A stretch of 59,206 nt of DNA from JBIKLM01 sp044375105 (GCA_044375105.1 JBILNK010000005.1:1-59206); one strand, 5' to 3'; shown: positions 37,628 through 48,340, counted from the first letter of the stretch. Numbers and translations: made by a program. Notes: generated from the sequence alone by a model not told the origin.

Positions 37628-39930
37628 TCGAGGGTTTCCTGCACCCGGGATTGGCCTGGGGAGCGTTGCTGGCGGCGGTTCCGCTGGTGATCCACCTGCT
37701 GAACCGCCGGCGGCATCGGCCGCTGGCGTTCGGTGCCATGCGCTTTGTGGCCCTGGCCCACAAGCGCACCCGCCGGCGCGCGCGGCTCGAGGATCTGCTG
37801 CTGCTGCTGCTGCGCACGGGCGCGGTGGTGCTGCTGGCCCTGGCGCTGGCGCGGCCGCTGACCCGCGCCGACGGCGTGCTCGGCCCCTTGACCGAGGCGC
37901 GCCGCAACCTGGCCCTGATCGTCGATGCCTCGGCCTCGACCGGCCAGCGCCTGGGCGTGCAGACGGCCTTCGAGCGCATCCTGGCGCGCGCCCGCGAGCG
38001 CGTGGCGGATCTGGACGGCGATCGCGGCGACCGGGTCCTGCTCGTGTGGGGCGATGACCAGCCGCGGCTGCTGTCCTGGCGCGGACCGGAGGAGGCCCTG
38101 GCGTTGCTGGCCGATGGGCAGATCCCGAGCGACGGCTCCCTCGAGCTCGGGACCGCCCTGGGCGTCGTGGAAGAGGCCCTGGCCAGCGAACTGTTCCTCG
38201 AGGACGGCGCGGGGCTCGAACTGGTGCTGCTCTGCGATGGGCAGCGCGGGCTGTTCGAGGCCGGCCTGGAAGGCGCGGACGAGCCCACGGACGGACCCGC
38301 GGAGGCCGCCTCGGCGGCCGCGGAAAGCGGATCGGAGCCGGCGCCCGCAGCGCGTCAGCGCCCGGCGCTGCTCAAGGCCCTCGACCGGCTGGCCGAGCGC
38401 GGCCTCAAGCTGGCGGTCGAGGATCTGGCCGCGGGTGGCAGCGGCGAGAACACGACCCTGGCGGAGCTGGCGCTGGTGCAGCCCCCGCGCGGTCCGGGCC
38501 TGCCGATGGAATTCACGGCCCGGGTGGAGGCGCAGGCGTCCGGCCCGCGGCCCGGCGCGCGGTTGGCGCTGTCCGTGGACGGCGCCAGGGCGCCGGTGCG
38601 TAGCCTGGACCTGCCGGCCGAGGGCGCTGCGGAGACGGCCTTTTCGCTGTCCTTCGACGTCCCCGGCGTGCACCTGGTGGAGGCCAGCCTGGAGGCCGAT
38701 GGGCTGCCGATCGACGACCGCCGCGCCTTGGTCGTCGAGGTGCCGCGGCCGCTGCGCATCCTGGGTGTCAACGGGGCTCCCGACGGCCAACGGATCGAGA
38801 ACGACGAGCTCGGCTTCTTCCGCGCGGTGCTGACCCCGCCGGAGGAAGGGCGGTATGCGCTGGGCGGATTGGCTCCTTTCGAGTTCAGCGAGGTCGATGC
38901 CGATCGCTTCGCGCTCGGCGATCAGACCCTGTCGGAATTCGACCTGATCGTGCTGGCCAACCTGCCGCCCCCCTCCGGGACGCTGATCGAGGCGCTCGGC
39001 GAGGCCGTGCGCCAAGGCGCCGGCCTGCTGATCTCCCTCGGCGATCGCACGGGCGTCAACGAATACCGCGAGCGCCTGTTCGACGCCGACGGGGCCGGCC
39101 TGCTGCCGGGCGAACCCCTGGCCCAAGTGGCGGTGCCCTCGCGCCGCGACGGCTACTTCCGGGTGACCGCTTTCGATGCGGAGAGCCCGGTGCTGGCCTT
39201 CTTCGGGGACGAGCGCTGGCGGCCCTACCTGACCGAGGTGCCGGTGTTCGAGTTCATCGAGGTGCGTCCGCTCCCGGATGCGCGCGTGCTGGCCAGCCTG
39301 GACGAGCGCTCGGCGCCCCTGTTGCTCGAGCGGCGCTTGGGCCTCGGGCGGGTGCTGCTGTTCACGAGCACCCTGGACGCGGCTTGGACGCGGCTGCCGG
39401 AGTCGCCCAAGAGCTTCGTGCCCCTGGTTCACGAGCTGTGCTTCCACGCGGCGCGAAGGGCCACCACCCTGCGCAACGTGCGCCTCGGCCAGCCGCTGCG
39501 GGCGGAGCTGGCGAGCTTTCCGCGCGCGCCGGAGCTGCTGCGGCCGGACGGCAGCCGGACGCCGATCTCCGCCGAGCCGGCTGCCCTGGGCGAGCGCCGC
39601 TGGGCCCTCGACCTGGCCCCTGCGGCACGCCGCGTCGGAGTTTGGCGGCTCGAGCTCGAAGGCCAGCCCGACGAGCTGTTCAGCGTGGGTTTCGACCCGG
39701 CGGAGGGTCGCCTCGGGCGGCTGGGACCTGCGGAGCTCGCCAGCCTGCATCCGGCGATCGCCCCCTACGAGCCGGGCGCCGCGAGCATTGCGGAGAGCGG
39801 CACGGCGGCGCCGGGCGAATGGTGGCGCGCCCTCGCGGCCCTGTGTCTGCTGGCCCTGCTGGGCGATGCGCTGCTGAGCGGCTGGCTCAGTTTCCGACGC
39901 GGCGGTCCGATCCCGAGGAACCATCGATGA
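37624..39930 (+). CDS. BatA-type VWA membrane protein
   Basis: 768 residues. The BatA N-terminal motif is clear (IEGFLHPGLAWGALLAAVPLVIHLLNRRR), with a second span at LLLLLLRTGAVVLLALALA. VWA segment ALIVDASASTG (near residue 100) has D-x-S-x-S. The middle is beta-rich (EFTARVEAQASG, VHLVEASLEADG). An amidotransferase-like fold follows (FDLIVLANLPPPSGTLIEALGEAVRQGAGLLISLGD), and a C-terminal span ends it. Start is TTG 37624 overlapping the DUF58 stop; an ATG is not available near the conserved N-terminus. It overlaps the next gene by ATGA. Confidence 0.9.
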   Translation: MIEGFLHPGLAWGALLAAVPLVIHLLNRRRHRPLAFGAMRFVALAHKRTRRRARLEDLLLLLLRTGAVVLLALALARPLTRADGVLGPLTEARRNLALIVDASASTGQRLGVQTAFERILARARERVADLDGDRGDRVLLVWGDDQPRLLSWRGPEEALALLADGQIPSDGSLELGTALGVVEEALASELFLEDGAGLELVLLCDGQRGLFEAGLEGADEPTDGPAEAASAAAESGSEPAPAARQRPALLKALDRLAERGLKLAVEDLAAGGSGENTTLAELALVQPPRGPGLPMEFTARVEAQASGPRPGARLALSVDGARAPVRSLDLPAEGAAETAFSLSFDVPGVHLVEASLEADGLPIDDRRALVVEVPRPLRILGVNGAPDGQRIENDELGFFRAVLTPPEEGRYALGGLAPFEFSEVDADRFALGDQTLSEFDLIVLANLPPPSGTLIEALGEAVRQGAGLLISLGDRTGVNEYRERLFDADGAGLLPGEPLAQVAVPSRRDGYFRVTAFDAESPVLAFFGDERWRPYLTEVPVFEFIEVRPLPDARVLASLDERSAPLLLERRLGLGRVLLFTSTLDAAWTRLPESPKSFVPLVHELCFHAARRATTLRNVRLGQPLRAELASFPRAPELLRPDGSRTPISAEPAALGERRWALDLAPAARRVGVWRLELEGQPDELFSVGFDPAEGRLGRLGPAELASLHPAIAPYEPGAASIAESGTAAPGEWWRALAALCLLALLGDALLSGWLSFRRGGPIPRNHR

Positions 39931-42413
39931 GTCCCCTCCTTCGCGCTTGCGGCCAGGTCGCTCGCGCCGCCTTGGGCGCGACGCTGCTGGTCGGCGTCGC
40001 CGGGTCCCAGGGCAGCGCCACGGAAGCGGCTCCGGCCCTGGAGCCCACGGCCGAGGGGCTCGGGCACGCCGGACTGCGCGAATCCCTGCGCTTCGTGGAC
40101 CTGCCTGCCCCCTGGATCTTGGTGCTGGTGATCGCGCCGCTGTCGCTGCTGGCCGTGGGTCTGGCCTATTGGCGCCAGCCGATCTCGCGGCGCGCCAAAC
40201 TATGGCTCGGCGGGCTGCGCTTGGCGGCGCTCTGGCTGTTGATCCTGGTGCTCCTGAGACCGGTGTGGGTAGAGAGCCGCGAACAGGTCTTCCCGCCGCG
40301 CGTGCTGGTCCTGGCGGACGATTCAGCCTCGATGCGGCGCCAGGACGCCTACGCCGCGGGCGGAGCGGAAGCCCGCCAGATCGCGGCGCTGGGGCTCGAT
40401 CCGAGCAGCGCGACGCGCCTCGACATCGCCCGCGCGGCGCTCAGCGAGGATCTGCTGGAGGGCCTGTCCCTGGGCGGCTACGAGGCGCGGCTCTACGCCT
40501 TCGCCGAGGGCATCGAGGCGCTGCCCGACCCGGCGCAGCTCTCCGGGCGCGGCGCCGGCACCCAACTCGGCGAGGCCTTGACCCGGGTCCTAGCCCAGAA
40601 TCTCGGCCGCCATGTGACCGACGTCTTGGTGCTCTCCGACGGACGCCAGAACGGGGGGCTTGCCCTGAGCGATGCGGCCCGCGAGGCGGCCGCCGCCGGG
40701 GTGCCCGTGCACAGCTTGGTGCTGGGCGACACACGGCCCGAGCGCAACGCGCTGATCGAACTGGTCGAAGCCCCGCAAACCGCCCTGGAGGGGGACGAAT
40801 TGGCCTTCACCGTGCGCGTCCTCGGCCGCGGCGATGCGGTCGGCGAAACCTACGAGTTGCTGCTCGAGGAGCGCACTCAGAGCCGCGAAGGCGCCCTGGT
40901 GGATGCGGTCGAAGGCCGCACTCTGTCCCTCTCCGGTGAGCGCCTGGTGCTGCTGGCACCGCCCGGGCCGGCGGATCCGCAAAGCGGCGAGCGGCGCTTC
41001 CGCCTGAGCCTTCCGAGCCTGCCTGGCGAGACGCTGCTCGACGACAACCGGCTGGAGTTGGTGGTGCGCGTTTCGCCCGAAAAGGTGCGCCTGCTGTACG
41101 TCGAGGGGTATCCGCGCTGGGAGTACCGGCGCTTGGCCCTGGACCTGTTCAAGCGCGCCGACAAGGAGTTCGATTTCCAGGCCTGGCTGGCCTCCGCCTC
41201 GCCGGACTTCCCCCAGGAGAAGAGCTTCGGATTGCCCTCGCTCGAGCGCCTGCCGACCACGCGCGAGGAGCTGCTCGAGAATTACGACGTGGTGCTGCTC
41301 GGGGACGTCAATCCCTACCGGCTGTTCGACGACCCCGCCGATAGCGAGGCCTTCCTCGCCGCCCTGCGCGGTTTCGTGGAAGCGGGCGGAGGCATCCTGT
41401 TCCAGGCCGGCGAGAGCGACAATCCGCGCGCCTTCCTGCGCACGCCCCTCGAGGATCTGCTGCCGATCCAGCTCGATCCGAGCGCCGAATTCGGATTCGA
41501 CGGCGACCGCACCGTGGCGTTCCGCCCGCGGCTCGAGAACCCGGCCCAGCCCCACGAGCTGGTGCGGCTCGAGAAGGACCCGCAGGCCAATCAGCGCCTG
41601 TGGGAGAACGAGGCCGGTCTGCCGGGCTTTTATTGGTACCTGCCGGTGACGCGCGCCAAGCCGTCGACCGAGGTGCTCCTGCGCCACCCCAAAGACCAAA
41701 ACGCCTATGGCTATCGGCCCTTGGCCGTGGCTGGCTACTACCCTTCCGGAAGGACCCTGTTCCTGGCCTTCGACTCCAGCTGGCGCTGGCAGAAGGTCTT
41801 CGGGCCGACCTACTTCGCCCGCTTCTGGAAGGGCGCGGTGCGCTGGCTGGCCCTGGGTCGCTTGCGCGGCGGCGATCGCCGCTTCCGGCTCGAGACCACC
41901 CGCTCGAGCTACGACCTGGCCGAGCGCGTGGTTTTCGAGGCGCGGGTCCTCGACACCGACTTCCAGCCCTCCGCGGCCGCGAGCCAACCGATCCTGGTGG
42001 CCGCGCCGGACGGCTCCCAGGCGCGGGTCGAGCTCGAGCGCTTCGAGGACCGGCCCGGCCTGTTCCGCGGCACCTTCCTGGCCCAGTCGCCGGGCGCCCA
42101 TGGGGCCTTCATCGAAAGCGAGGGCCAGCGCGTGGCCAGCGTGGACTTCGAGATCGCCCTGCCGAGCCGCGAGAACCAGGATCCGGCCCCCGATCCTGCG
42201 GCGCTGCAGACCCTGGCTCGGGCGACCCGCGGCCGGCTGGTGACGCTGGCGGACCTGCCCCTGCTCTACGCCGAGTTCCCCGGAGGCGAGGAGCGCCGCG
42301 AGCCCGTCTCCTCGAACCTGGACGACCTGTGGGACGTATGGCCGACCCTGCTGGCCGTGCTCGCGCTCCTGGCGGCCGAATGGATCGGCCGCAAACGCCT
42401 GGACCTGGTGTGA
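39927..42413 (+). CDS. VWA / glutamine-amidotransferase-like membrane protein
   Basis: 828 residues. Signal-like N-terminus, then spans near 62-80 and 92-110 (ILVLVIAPLSLLAVGLAYW, RLAALWLLILVLLRPVW). A VWA strand follows (LVLADDSASM near residue 130), with TDVLVLSDGRQN later. An amidotransferase-like domain comes next (ENYDVVLLGDVNPYRLF, FLAALRGFVEAGGGILFQAGE), lacking an obvious catalytic Cys, then a beta domain and a C-terminal span (WPTLLAVLALLAAEWIG). It is the second VWA partner of the MoxR cluster; ATG 39927 overlaps the previous stop. Confidence 0.9.
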   Translation: MSPLLRACGQVARAALGATLLVGVAGSQGSATEAAPALEPTAEGLGHAGLRESLRFVDLPAPWILVLVIAPLSLLAVGLAYWRQPISRRAKLWLGGLRLAALWLLILVLLRPVWVESREQVFPPRVLVLADDSASMRRQDAYAAGGAEARQIAALGLDPSSATRLDIARAALSEDLLEGLSLGGYEARLYAFAEGIEALPDPAQLSGRGAGTQLGEALTRVLAQNLGRHVTDVLVLSDGRQNGGLALSDAAREAAAAGVPVHSLVLGDTRPERNALIELVEAPQTALEGDELAFTVRVLGRGDAVGETYELLLEERTQSREGALVDAVEGRTLSLSGERLVLLAPPGPADPQSGERRFRLSLPSLPGETLLDDNRLELVVRVSPEKVRLLYVEGYPRWEYRRLALDLFKRADKEFDFQAWLASASPDFPQEKSFGLPSLERLPTTREELLENYDVVLLGDVNPYRLFDDPADSEAFLAALRGFVEAGGGILFQAGESDNPRAFLRTPLEDLLPIQLDPSAEFGFDGDRTVAFRPRLENPAQPHELVRLEKDPQANQRLWENEAGLPGFYWYLPVTRAKPSTEVLLRHPKDQNAYGYRPLAVAGYYPSGRTLFLAFDSSWRWQKVFGPTYFARFWKGAVRWLALGRLRGGDRRFRLETTRSSYDLAERVVFEARVLDTDFQPSAAASQPILVAAPDGSQARVELERFEDRPGLFRGTFLAQSPGAHGAFIESEGQRVASVDFEIALPSRENQDPAPDPAALQTLARATRGRLVTLADLPLLYAEFPGGEERREPVSSNLDDLWDVWPTLLAVLALLAAEWIGRKRLDLV

Positions 42414-42648
42414 CCGCCCCCCCGCAAGCAGCGTCGCTCCGCGGCCGCGCGGCTCCTGCGCCGGGCCGATCCGGGAACTTCGGGAGCATCCCTGCCGCTC
42501 GGGCAGCGCAGGTCGTATGGAAGCTTCGTCCCGGAGGCGATCCCGGCTCGACCTGGGGCTTGCGCGCTGACCGCGGGGCTTCCGAAGGGCCCCGTCGCGG
42601 TCCCGCCGAGCGCCCCTCGGCGTGCCCGATCAACGCGCCGGGACTAGC

Positions 42649-45600
42649 ATGAGAGCCATGGCATCCGCCCGATCCGCAGCGGCTGCGGCGTCCCTGCGCC
42701 GCTGGGCGGTCGCCGGGCTGGCGCTGCTTTGCGCCCCGGCCCCGGTCTGGGCCCAGGAGGGCGGGCGACGCTCGGAGGTGGACGCCCGAGGGGAGCCGCG
42801 CATCTTCACCCTCAACCAGGACCGTGAGGCCGCCCAGCGCGCCCAGCGCCTCGACGGGCACCTGACCGCCGGCCGTTTCGAACGCGCCTTCGACGAGCTG
42901 GAGCGCCTGCTGGCGGACCACGGCGGCGACGTGCTGCCGCTGACCTTCTCCCAAGACCCGCCGGGCCAGCGGCCCTCGCTGCAGCCTCGGCATCTGGGGG
43001 CCGCCGCCTGGGCCACGGCGCAGCTCGAGCGCCTGCCCCCCGCCGGCCTGGCCGAATACGAGCGGCGCTTCGGGAGCGCCGCGGAGCTGGCCCTCGAGGC
43101 GGCCCTGGGCGCCGGCGATGGCGCGGCCCTGGCGGCGCTGCTGGCCCGCTGGCCCGTGGCGCGGGCCAGCCAACGGGCCGCTCTGGCGCTCGGAGACCTG
43201 GAGCTCGCCCGGGGCCACCGCGGCACCGCCGCCCACTGGTGGCAGCGGGCCGAGAGCCTGGCCCTGCGGCTCGGCATCGAGGGCCAAACTCCCGCCCTGG
43301 CGCTGCGCCGCGCCGCCCTCGAATCCCTGCCCGGCGGCCAGCGCCGCTCGGCCGAGCTGCGCCTCCCCGGCGAGGGCGAGACGGTCGGCGAGCTGCCGAG
43401 CGGCACCCTCGAGCGCTGGCGCATCGACCTGCCCCCGGGCCCCTTCAACGGCCTCGGCGCGCGCACCGACTTCTTCAATGTGATCCCCGTGATCCACGGG
43501 GAGCGGGTGTATGTCAACACCACGCTCGAGCTGATCTGCTGCGACGCCTTCTCGGGCCAGGAGCTGTGGAGCTCGGGAGAGCCCGCGGGCTGGGAGCGCC
43601 TGGGACGGGCCGCGCGCAGCGACTTCTTCCGCGGACTCGATTACGAAGGGCTGTTGGCGGCGCCGGCGGCCGCCGAAGGCGTGGTCGTGGCCGCGCTGCA
43701 GATCCCCTTCTCGATCCACGACAATGAAGACATCGAGGGCCTGACGATCATGCGGCGCCTGCCGCAGCGACGCCTGTTCGCCTTCGACGCCAGGAGCGGG
43801 CGACGGCTGTGGAGCCATGAGTGCCCCCCCGATTGGGACGGCGGCCCGCTGCCCGATTTCGAGCAAGAGATGGCGGTCGCCGGCCCGCCGGCGATCCGCG
43901 AGGGCCTGGTGCTGGTGCCCTGCGTGCGCATGGAAGGCCGGGTCAAGCTGCATGTCGCCGCCTACGACCTGTGGAGCGGCCGCCTGGTCTGGCAGACGCA
44001 GGTGGTCACGGGCCAGCGCGAGCTCAACATGTTCAACCGGCACGAGCGCGAATACAGCGCGCCCCCGGTGCGCATCGAGGGCGAGCGGGTGCTGGTGGCC
44101 ACCCAGCTCGGAACCCTGGCGGCCCTGGACCTGTTCACCGGGCGGATCCTCTGGCAGGCGCTGTACGACCAGATCCCGCTGCCCGGAACCCACGGCTACC
44201 TGACCGTCGAGCGCCGGCGGGTCTGGCGCAATGCGCCGCCGTTGGTGGCCGACGGGCTGGTGCTCTGCACCCCGATCGACAGCGAGGACCTGATCGGGGT
44301 CGAGCTCGACAGCGGCCGCACGCGCTTGTCGGTCAGCAACGAACTCCTGCGCCCGCGCAATTCCGGGGGCCGCGCCGTCGACCTGCTGCTCGGAGCGGAC
44401 TCGGAACGCCTCTGGCTGGGCGGCACCTGGCTGGTGGGCTGGCGCCGCCCGGGGGGCCTCGCCAGCCAAACGCGACTGGTCCCGGGACAGCCCTTGCACC
44501 GTTTCGAGCCCGAGGAGCTGCTGCCGGGCCCCGCGAGCTCCGAAGGCCCGCGCATGCTGTTCAACGGGCAGCGCCTGCTGGTGCCGAGCCTGGACGGGGT
44601 CGACGTGTTCGATCCCCTCGACGGTCAGCTGCGCAGCGCCGAGGGCCTGGCGATGGGCCTTTCCGACGTGGGCAACCTGGCGCTCGGGGACGGCCTGCTG
44701 ATCAGCGCTTCAGGCAGCCACCTCTCCGGATTCCTCGACCCCGCGGTCATCGAGCGCCGCACCCGCGAGCGCTACCTCGCGGCCCCGCAGGACGCCGGCG
44801 CGGCCCTGGCCCTGGCGCGGCTCTTGGCCCAGCGCGCAGCCGATCGGGCCGCGGCCGCTCCCTCGGCCGCATTGGCCTTGCTGGCCGAGCTGCGCAGCGT
44901 GCTCGAGCCCCTGCGCGGCCGCGGCGAGATCGACCAGGAGCTGGCCCGCGGGCGCCTGGCCGAGGCGCGCCTGCACGCCCTGCAGGGCGACGCCGCGCGC
45001 GCCACGCTGCTGTTCAGCGAGGCCGCGGACCTGTCCCTCGATCTACCCCAGCGCCTGCAGGCCTTGCTGGCCCTGGAGGAGAACCTGCGGTATCGCGACC
45101 CGGCCGCCTGGGAGGCCCTGCTCGATCGACTGACCCGCGAGTGCGGCCGGCTCGCGGTGCCGGCGGAACACCTCGGCGAGGCGCGCTGGCTCGAATTCGC
45201 CGGCGATGCGGACAACCTCGGCCCGGGCCCGGTGCGCGTTTCGACCTGGTGCGCCGTCCAGCGCGCCCTGCAGCGCGAACGCGAAAGCGCTTTCGAGGCC
45301 GCCGTGCTGGCTTGGCAAGCCCTGGTCGAAACCCCGGAGTCCTCCGGCGAAGGGCTGGCCCAGCGGGCCGCGGCGCGCATCGGGCGCCTGATCGAGCTGC
45401 TGGGCCGGGAGCTGTACGCGCCCGTCGAGGCGCGCGCCGAGGCCCTGCTAGCCAGCCTGACCGGCCCGGAGGCGCCGTCGGCCGCCGCGCGCGGCATGGC
45501 GCTCGAGGAGCTGATCCGCCGCTACCCCTTCTCGAAGGCGGCGGAGAGCGCCCGGGGCTTGCGGCTCGATTGGGCTCTGGAGAGCGACGACCCGGCCGCG

Positions 45601-47178
45601 CTGGCGCGCTCGGTCTCCGAGCTGTGGCCCCCGGAGAGCGAAGGCAGCTGGTCGCCCCGGGCGGTCGAGCTGCTGGTCGATCTGGCCATCGGCCTCGGTC
45701 GCGCCGGCAACACCAGCTTCGAACGGGCGGCCCTGGCCCGCGCCGCTCGGGAACTTCCCGAGGCGCTGTGCCGACGCGCGCCCTACCAGGGTTGGCGGCT
45801 GGACGATCTGGCGCGGGCGCTCGAGCAGAACGCCGCGCCGGAGCCCGAGGCGCCGCGCTTCGACCAGAACTTGGCCCTGGCCGCGATCTTCCCCGGGCAA
45901 CACGCGGTGCTCGGCCGGCTCCGCCTGGAGAGCGGCGAGCTGCTCTACCTGTGGCGGCAGGGACGCCTGGAGGCCTTCCCGGAAGGGCGGCCCGGGGAAG
46001 CGCGCTTCTCCCAGCCCGTCAGCGTCGACGGCCGCGGGCTCGACGCGGGTGGCCGGGCGCTGCTGGCCCGCACCGCCACCGGCGGCCGCGTGGTGCTGGC
46101 CGGGGACGACGGCTTGCTGGCCCTGGACGCCGCCAGCGGGGCCACGGCCTGGCGTTTCGAGCTCGGCGAAAGGGCGGCGGCCGCCCCCAGCCTGGCCTTG
46201 GCGGAAGGGCTGGTGCTGGTGCTCGAGCGCCCCGGCCGAGGCCCGCAGCGTCTGCATGCCCTCGACCTGGCTTCGGGCGCGCCGGTCTGGGTGCGCGAGT
46301 TGCCGAGCGATGGCAATTGGATCGGGCCCACCGCGGCAGGAGACCATGCACTGGTCTTCGACCGCCCCTTCGCTCTGCCGGCGCGAGCCCGCGCCGTGGA
46401 CCTGTTCAGCGGCCGCCTGGGCAGCACCATCGAACTGCCCGTGGGCCTGCCTCCCCAGCTGCCCCAGCAAGCCTTCGTGCAGGGCGATCTGCTGGTGGTG
46501 CCGCACTTCCAGGACGGCTTCGTCGGCCTCTACGACCTGCTCTCCGGGCGCCTCCTGAGCCGCGTGGAGTGCGGCCCGGGCTGCGACCTCTTCAGCCTGG
46601 TGCGCCACGGGCCGCGCTGCTTCGTGGTCGGCCTGCCGAGCAGCTTCAGCGAAGCCGAGCGCGGCGGCCGGGTCGCGGAGCTCGAATTCGACAGCGGTCG
46701 CCTGCGGGACATCGAGCGCCTGGCCAGCTCGGACGTGCCCATCGGCCTGCGCCGCGGCGCGACGCTGCAGCTCGAGCAGCCCTGGCTGTTCGTGGTCAGC
46801 AACCCCCCCGGCGCCCGGCGCACACCCCTCCTGGCCCTCGATCTAGCGAGCGGTCGGCGCTGGTCGGCCGCTCTGCCGGTGGGCCACGCGACGCTCTACG
46901 ACGCGGACTGGACCCTGCCGGCCGTGAGCCAGGGCGCGGTGGCCCTGAGCTACGGTGTGCGCGACGAGAACAGCCTGAGGCGGCGCTTCGTGCGGCTCGA
47001 GTTCTACGAGCTCGCCAGCGGCCGCAAGCTCGACAGCCGCATGCTCTCCGACGATTTCCCTGAGGCGCGCGAGATCCGCCTGTTCGGTTCCGGACAGAAC
47101 CTGTGGATCTCCAGCGTCACCAACAGCGGCCGGCAGGATCGCATCGACCTGCTCGAACGCCCCAAAGAACCCCGCTGA
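42649..47178 (+). CDS. Very large secreted PQQ-like double-propeller protein
   Basis: 1509 residues. Signal peptide (SLRRWAVAGLALLCAPAPVWAQE). Layout: helical TPR-like region (about 60-240), first PQQ-like propeller (about 275-700; VYVNTTLELICCDAFSGQELW, LAALDLFTGRILWQALY), long helical region (about 705-1060), second propeller (about 1070-1500; GLLALDAASGATAWRFELG, LHALDLASGAPVWVREL). The A-x-D-x-x-[ST]-G-x-x-x-W blade pattern repeats. No heme or PQQ-binding Trp-docking set is evident, so it is probably structural or sensory. Starts: ATG 42649 or 42658 (MASARS). The next gene begins 4 bp after its stop. Confidence 0.85.
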   Translation: MRAMASARSAAAAASLRRWAVAGLALLCAPAPVWAQEGGRRSEVDARGEPRIFTLNQDREAAQRAQRLDGHLTAGRFERAFDELERLLADHGGDVLPLTFSQDPPGQRPSLQPRHLGAAAWATAQLERLPPAGLAEYERRFGSAAELALEAALGAGDGAALAALLARWPVARASQRAALALGDLELARGHRGTAAHWWQRAESLALRLGIEGQTPALALRRAALESLPGGQRRSAELRLPGEGETVGELPSGTLERWRIDLPPGPFNGLGARTDFFNVIPVIHGERVYVNTTLELICCDAFSGQELWSSGEPAGWERLGRAARSDFFRGLDYEGLLAAPAAAEGVVVAALQIPFSIHDNEDIEGLTIMRRLPQRRLFAFDARSGRRLWSHECPPDWDGGPLPDFEQEMAVAGPPAIREGLVLVPCVRMEGRVKLHVAAYDLWSGRLVWQTQVVTGQRELNMFNRHEREYSAPPVRIEGERVLVATQLGTLAALDLFTGRILWQALYDQIPLPGTHGYLTVERRRVWRNAPPLVADGLVLCTPIDSEDLIGVELDSGRTRLSVSNELLRPRNSGGRAVDLLLGADSERLWLGGTWLVGWRRPGGLASQTRLVPGQPLHRFEPEELLPGPASSEGPRMLFNGQRLLVPSLDGVDVFDPLDGQLRSAEGLAMGLSDVGNLALGDGLLISASGSHLSGFLDPAVIERRTRERYLAAPQDAGAALALARLLAQRAADRAAAAPSAALALLAELRSVLEPLRGRGEIDQELARGRLAEARLHALQGDAARATLLFSEAADLSLDLPQRLQALLALEENLRYRDPAAWEALLDRLTRECGRLAVPAEHLGEARWLEFAGDADNLGPGPVRVSTWCAVQRALQRERESAFEAAVLAWQALVETPESSGEGLAQRAAARIGRLIELLGRELYAPVEARAEALLASLTGPEAPSAAARGMALEELIRRYPFSKAAESARGLRLDWALESDDPAALARSVSELWPPESEGSWSPRAVELLVDLAIGLGRAGNTSFERAALARAARELPEALCRRAPYQGWRLDDLARALEQNAAPEPEAPRFDQNLALAAIFPGQHAVLGRLRLESGELLYLWRQGRLEAFPEGRPGEARFSQPVSVDGRGLDAGGRALLARTATGGRVVLAGDDGLLALDAASGATAWRFELGERAAAAPSLALAEGLVLVLERPGRGPQRLHALDLASGAPVWVRELPSDGNWIGPTAAGDHALVFDRPFALPARARAVDLFSGRLGSTIELPVGLPPQLPQQAFVQGDLLVVPHFQDGFVGLYDLLSGRLLSRVECGPGCDLFSLVRHGPRCFVVGLPSSFSEAERGGRVAELEFDSGRLRDIERLASSDVPIGLRRGATLQLEQPWLFVVSNPPGARRTPLLALDLASGRRWSAALPVGHATLYDADWTLPAVSQGAVALSYGVRDENSLRRRFVRLEFYELASGRKLDSRMLSDDFPEAREIRLFGSGQNLWISSVTNSGRQDRIDLLERPKEPR

Positions 47179-47182
47179 TCCC

Positions 47183-48340
47183 ATGTCCCACCAACCTAGC
47201 GCCGCGCCGGGAACCCTGTGGAGTTCGCTCCTCTTGGGTCTGCTGACCCTGACCGCGCCGCTGTCCGCGCCGGCACGAGCCCAGGTGACCGAGTCGGAGG
47301 TCGACCTGATCCCCGCCCAGGTGCGCGCCGTCGATCAAGCGCTCCAGTACCTCGCCGACAACCAGAATTCGAACGGTTCCTGGACCGGCAAGATCGGCTT
47401 CAAGCTCAACAACGGCTACGAATACAACCGCGAAGAAGGCCACGTCGGCGTGACCGCCCTGGCCTTGATGGCCTTCCTGGCCGGGGGCTACACGCCGGGC
47501 CGGGGGCCATACGGCCAGACCGTCGATCGGGGCCTCGACTTCGTGCTCTCCTGCGCACAGGAAGACGGCTACCTGACCCACGCCGGGACGCGCATGTACA
47601 GCCATGCCTTCGCGACCCTGTGCCTGGCCGAGATCTATGGCATGACCCGCCGCGAGGACCTGCGCCTGACCCTGCAGCGCGCGGTCGACTTCATCGTGCA
47701 CGTGCAGAACAGCGAGGGTGGCTGGCGCTACGAGCCCTTCGCCACCGACTCGGACATGTCGATCGTGGTCTGCCAGGTGTTGGCCCTGCGCGCCGCGCGC
47801 AACATCGGCATCCGCGTGCCGCGCGAGACGGTCGACCGCGCCGCGCGCTATGTGGTCGATTCGGCCATCGCCGGCCGCGACGTGCGCTTCCCCGGCGGCC
47901 GGATCCTGTCCGATGAAGTCGGCGCATTCCTGTACCAGCGCGGCCGCGGTTCACGCTCCTCATTCCCGCTGACCGCGGCCGGCGTGACCGCCCTGCACGG
48001 CCTCGGCATCTATTCGGACGACGCGATCCGCCAGGGGCTCGATTACCTTCGGCGCGGGCTCGACGAGCAGAATCTGCGCTACGGCACGCGCGCCGGCGGG
48101 CACTACTTCTTCTGGTACGGACACTACTACGGCGTGCAGGCCATGTACACCGCCGGCACCCAGTCCGGCGTGGACTATTGGCGGCCGTACTTCGAGGAGC
48201 TGCGCCGGGTGATCCTGAGCCTGCAGCGCCCGGACGGCTCGTTCCCCAACGAGGTCGGCCCCGGACCCAACTTCGGCACGGCCATGGCCGTGCTGATCCT
48301 CGAAATCCCCTACCGTTACCTGCCCATCTTCCAGCGCTGA
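47183..48340 (+). CDS. Secreted prenyltransferase/squalene-oxidase-repeat protein
   Basis: 385 residues; signal peptide (LLLGLLTLTAPLSAPARAQ). Repeats of the terpene-cyclase alpha/alpha-barrel type: ALQYLADNQNSNGSWTG, GLDFVLSCAQEDGYLT, AVDFIVHVQNSEGGWRYEP, GLDYLRRGLDEQNLRYG. Where true cyclases have DxDD it has DSDM (in ATDSDMSIV), so cyclase chemistry is doubtful. The end LEIPYRYLPIFQR resembles the LPIFHR end of the paralogue at 54808. ATG 47183. Confidence 0.88.
   Translation: MSHQPSAAPGTLWSSLLLGLLTLTAPLSAPARAQVTESEVDLIPAQVRAVDQALQYLADNQNSNGSWTGKIGFKLNNGYEYNREEGHVGVTALALMAFLAGGYTPGRGPYGQTVDRGLDFVLSCAQEDGYLTHAGTRMYSHAFATLCLAEIYGMTRREDLRLTLQRAVDFIVHVQNSEGGWRYEPFATDSDMSIVVCQVLALRAARNIGIRVPRETVDRAARYVVDSAIAGRDVRFPGGRILSDEVGAFLYQRGRGSRSSFPLTAAGVTALHGLGIYSDDAIRQGLDYLRRGLDEQNLRYGTRAGGHYFFWYGHYYGVQAMYTAGTQSGVDYWRPYFEELRRVILSLQRPDGSFPNEVGPGPNFGTAMAVLILEIPYRYLPIFQR

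Noticed and set aside
47183..48340. Functional squalene-hopene cyclase
   Set aside because: Too short (385 against about 630 residues), exported, and without DxDD.
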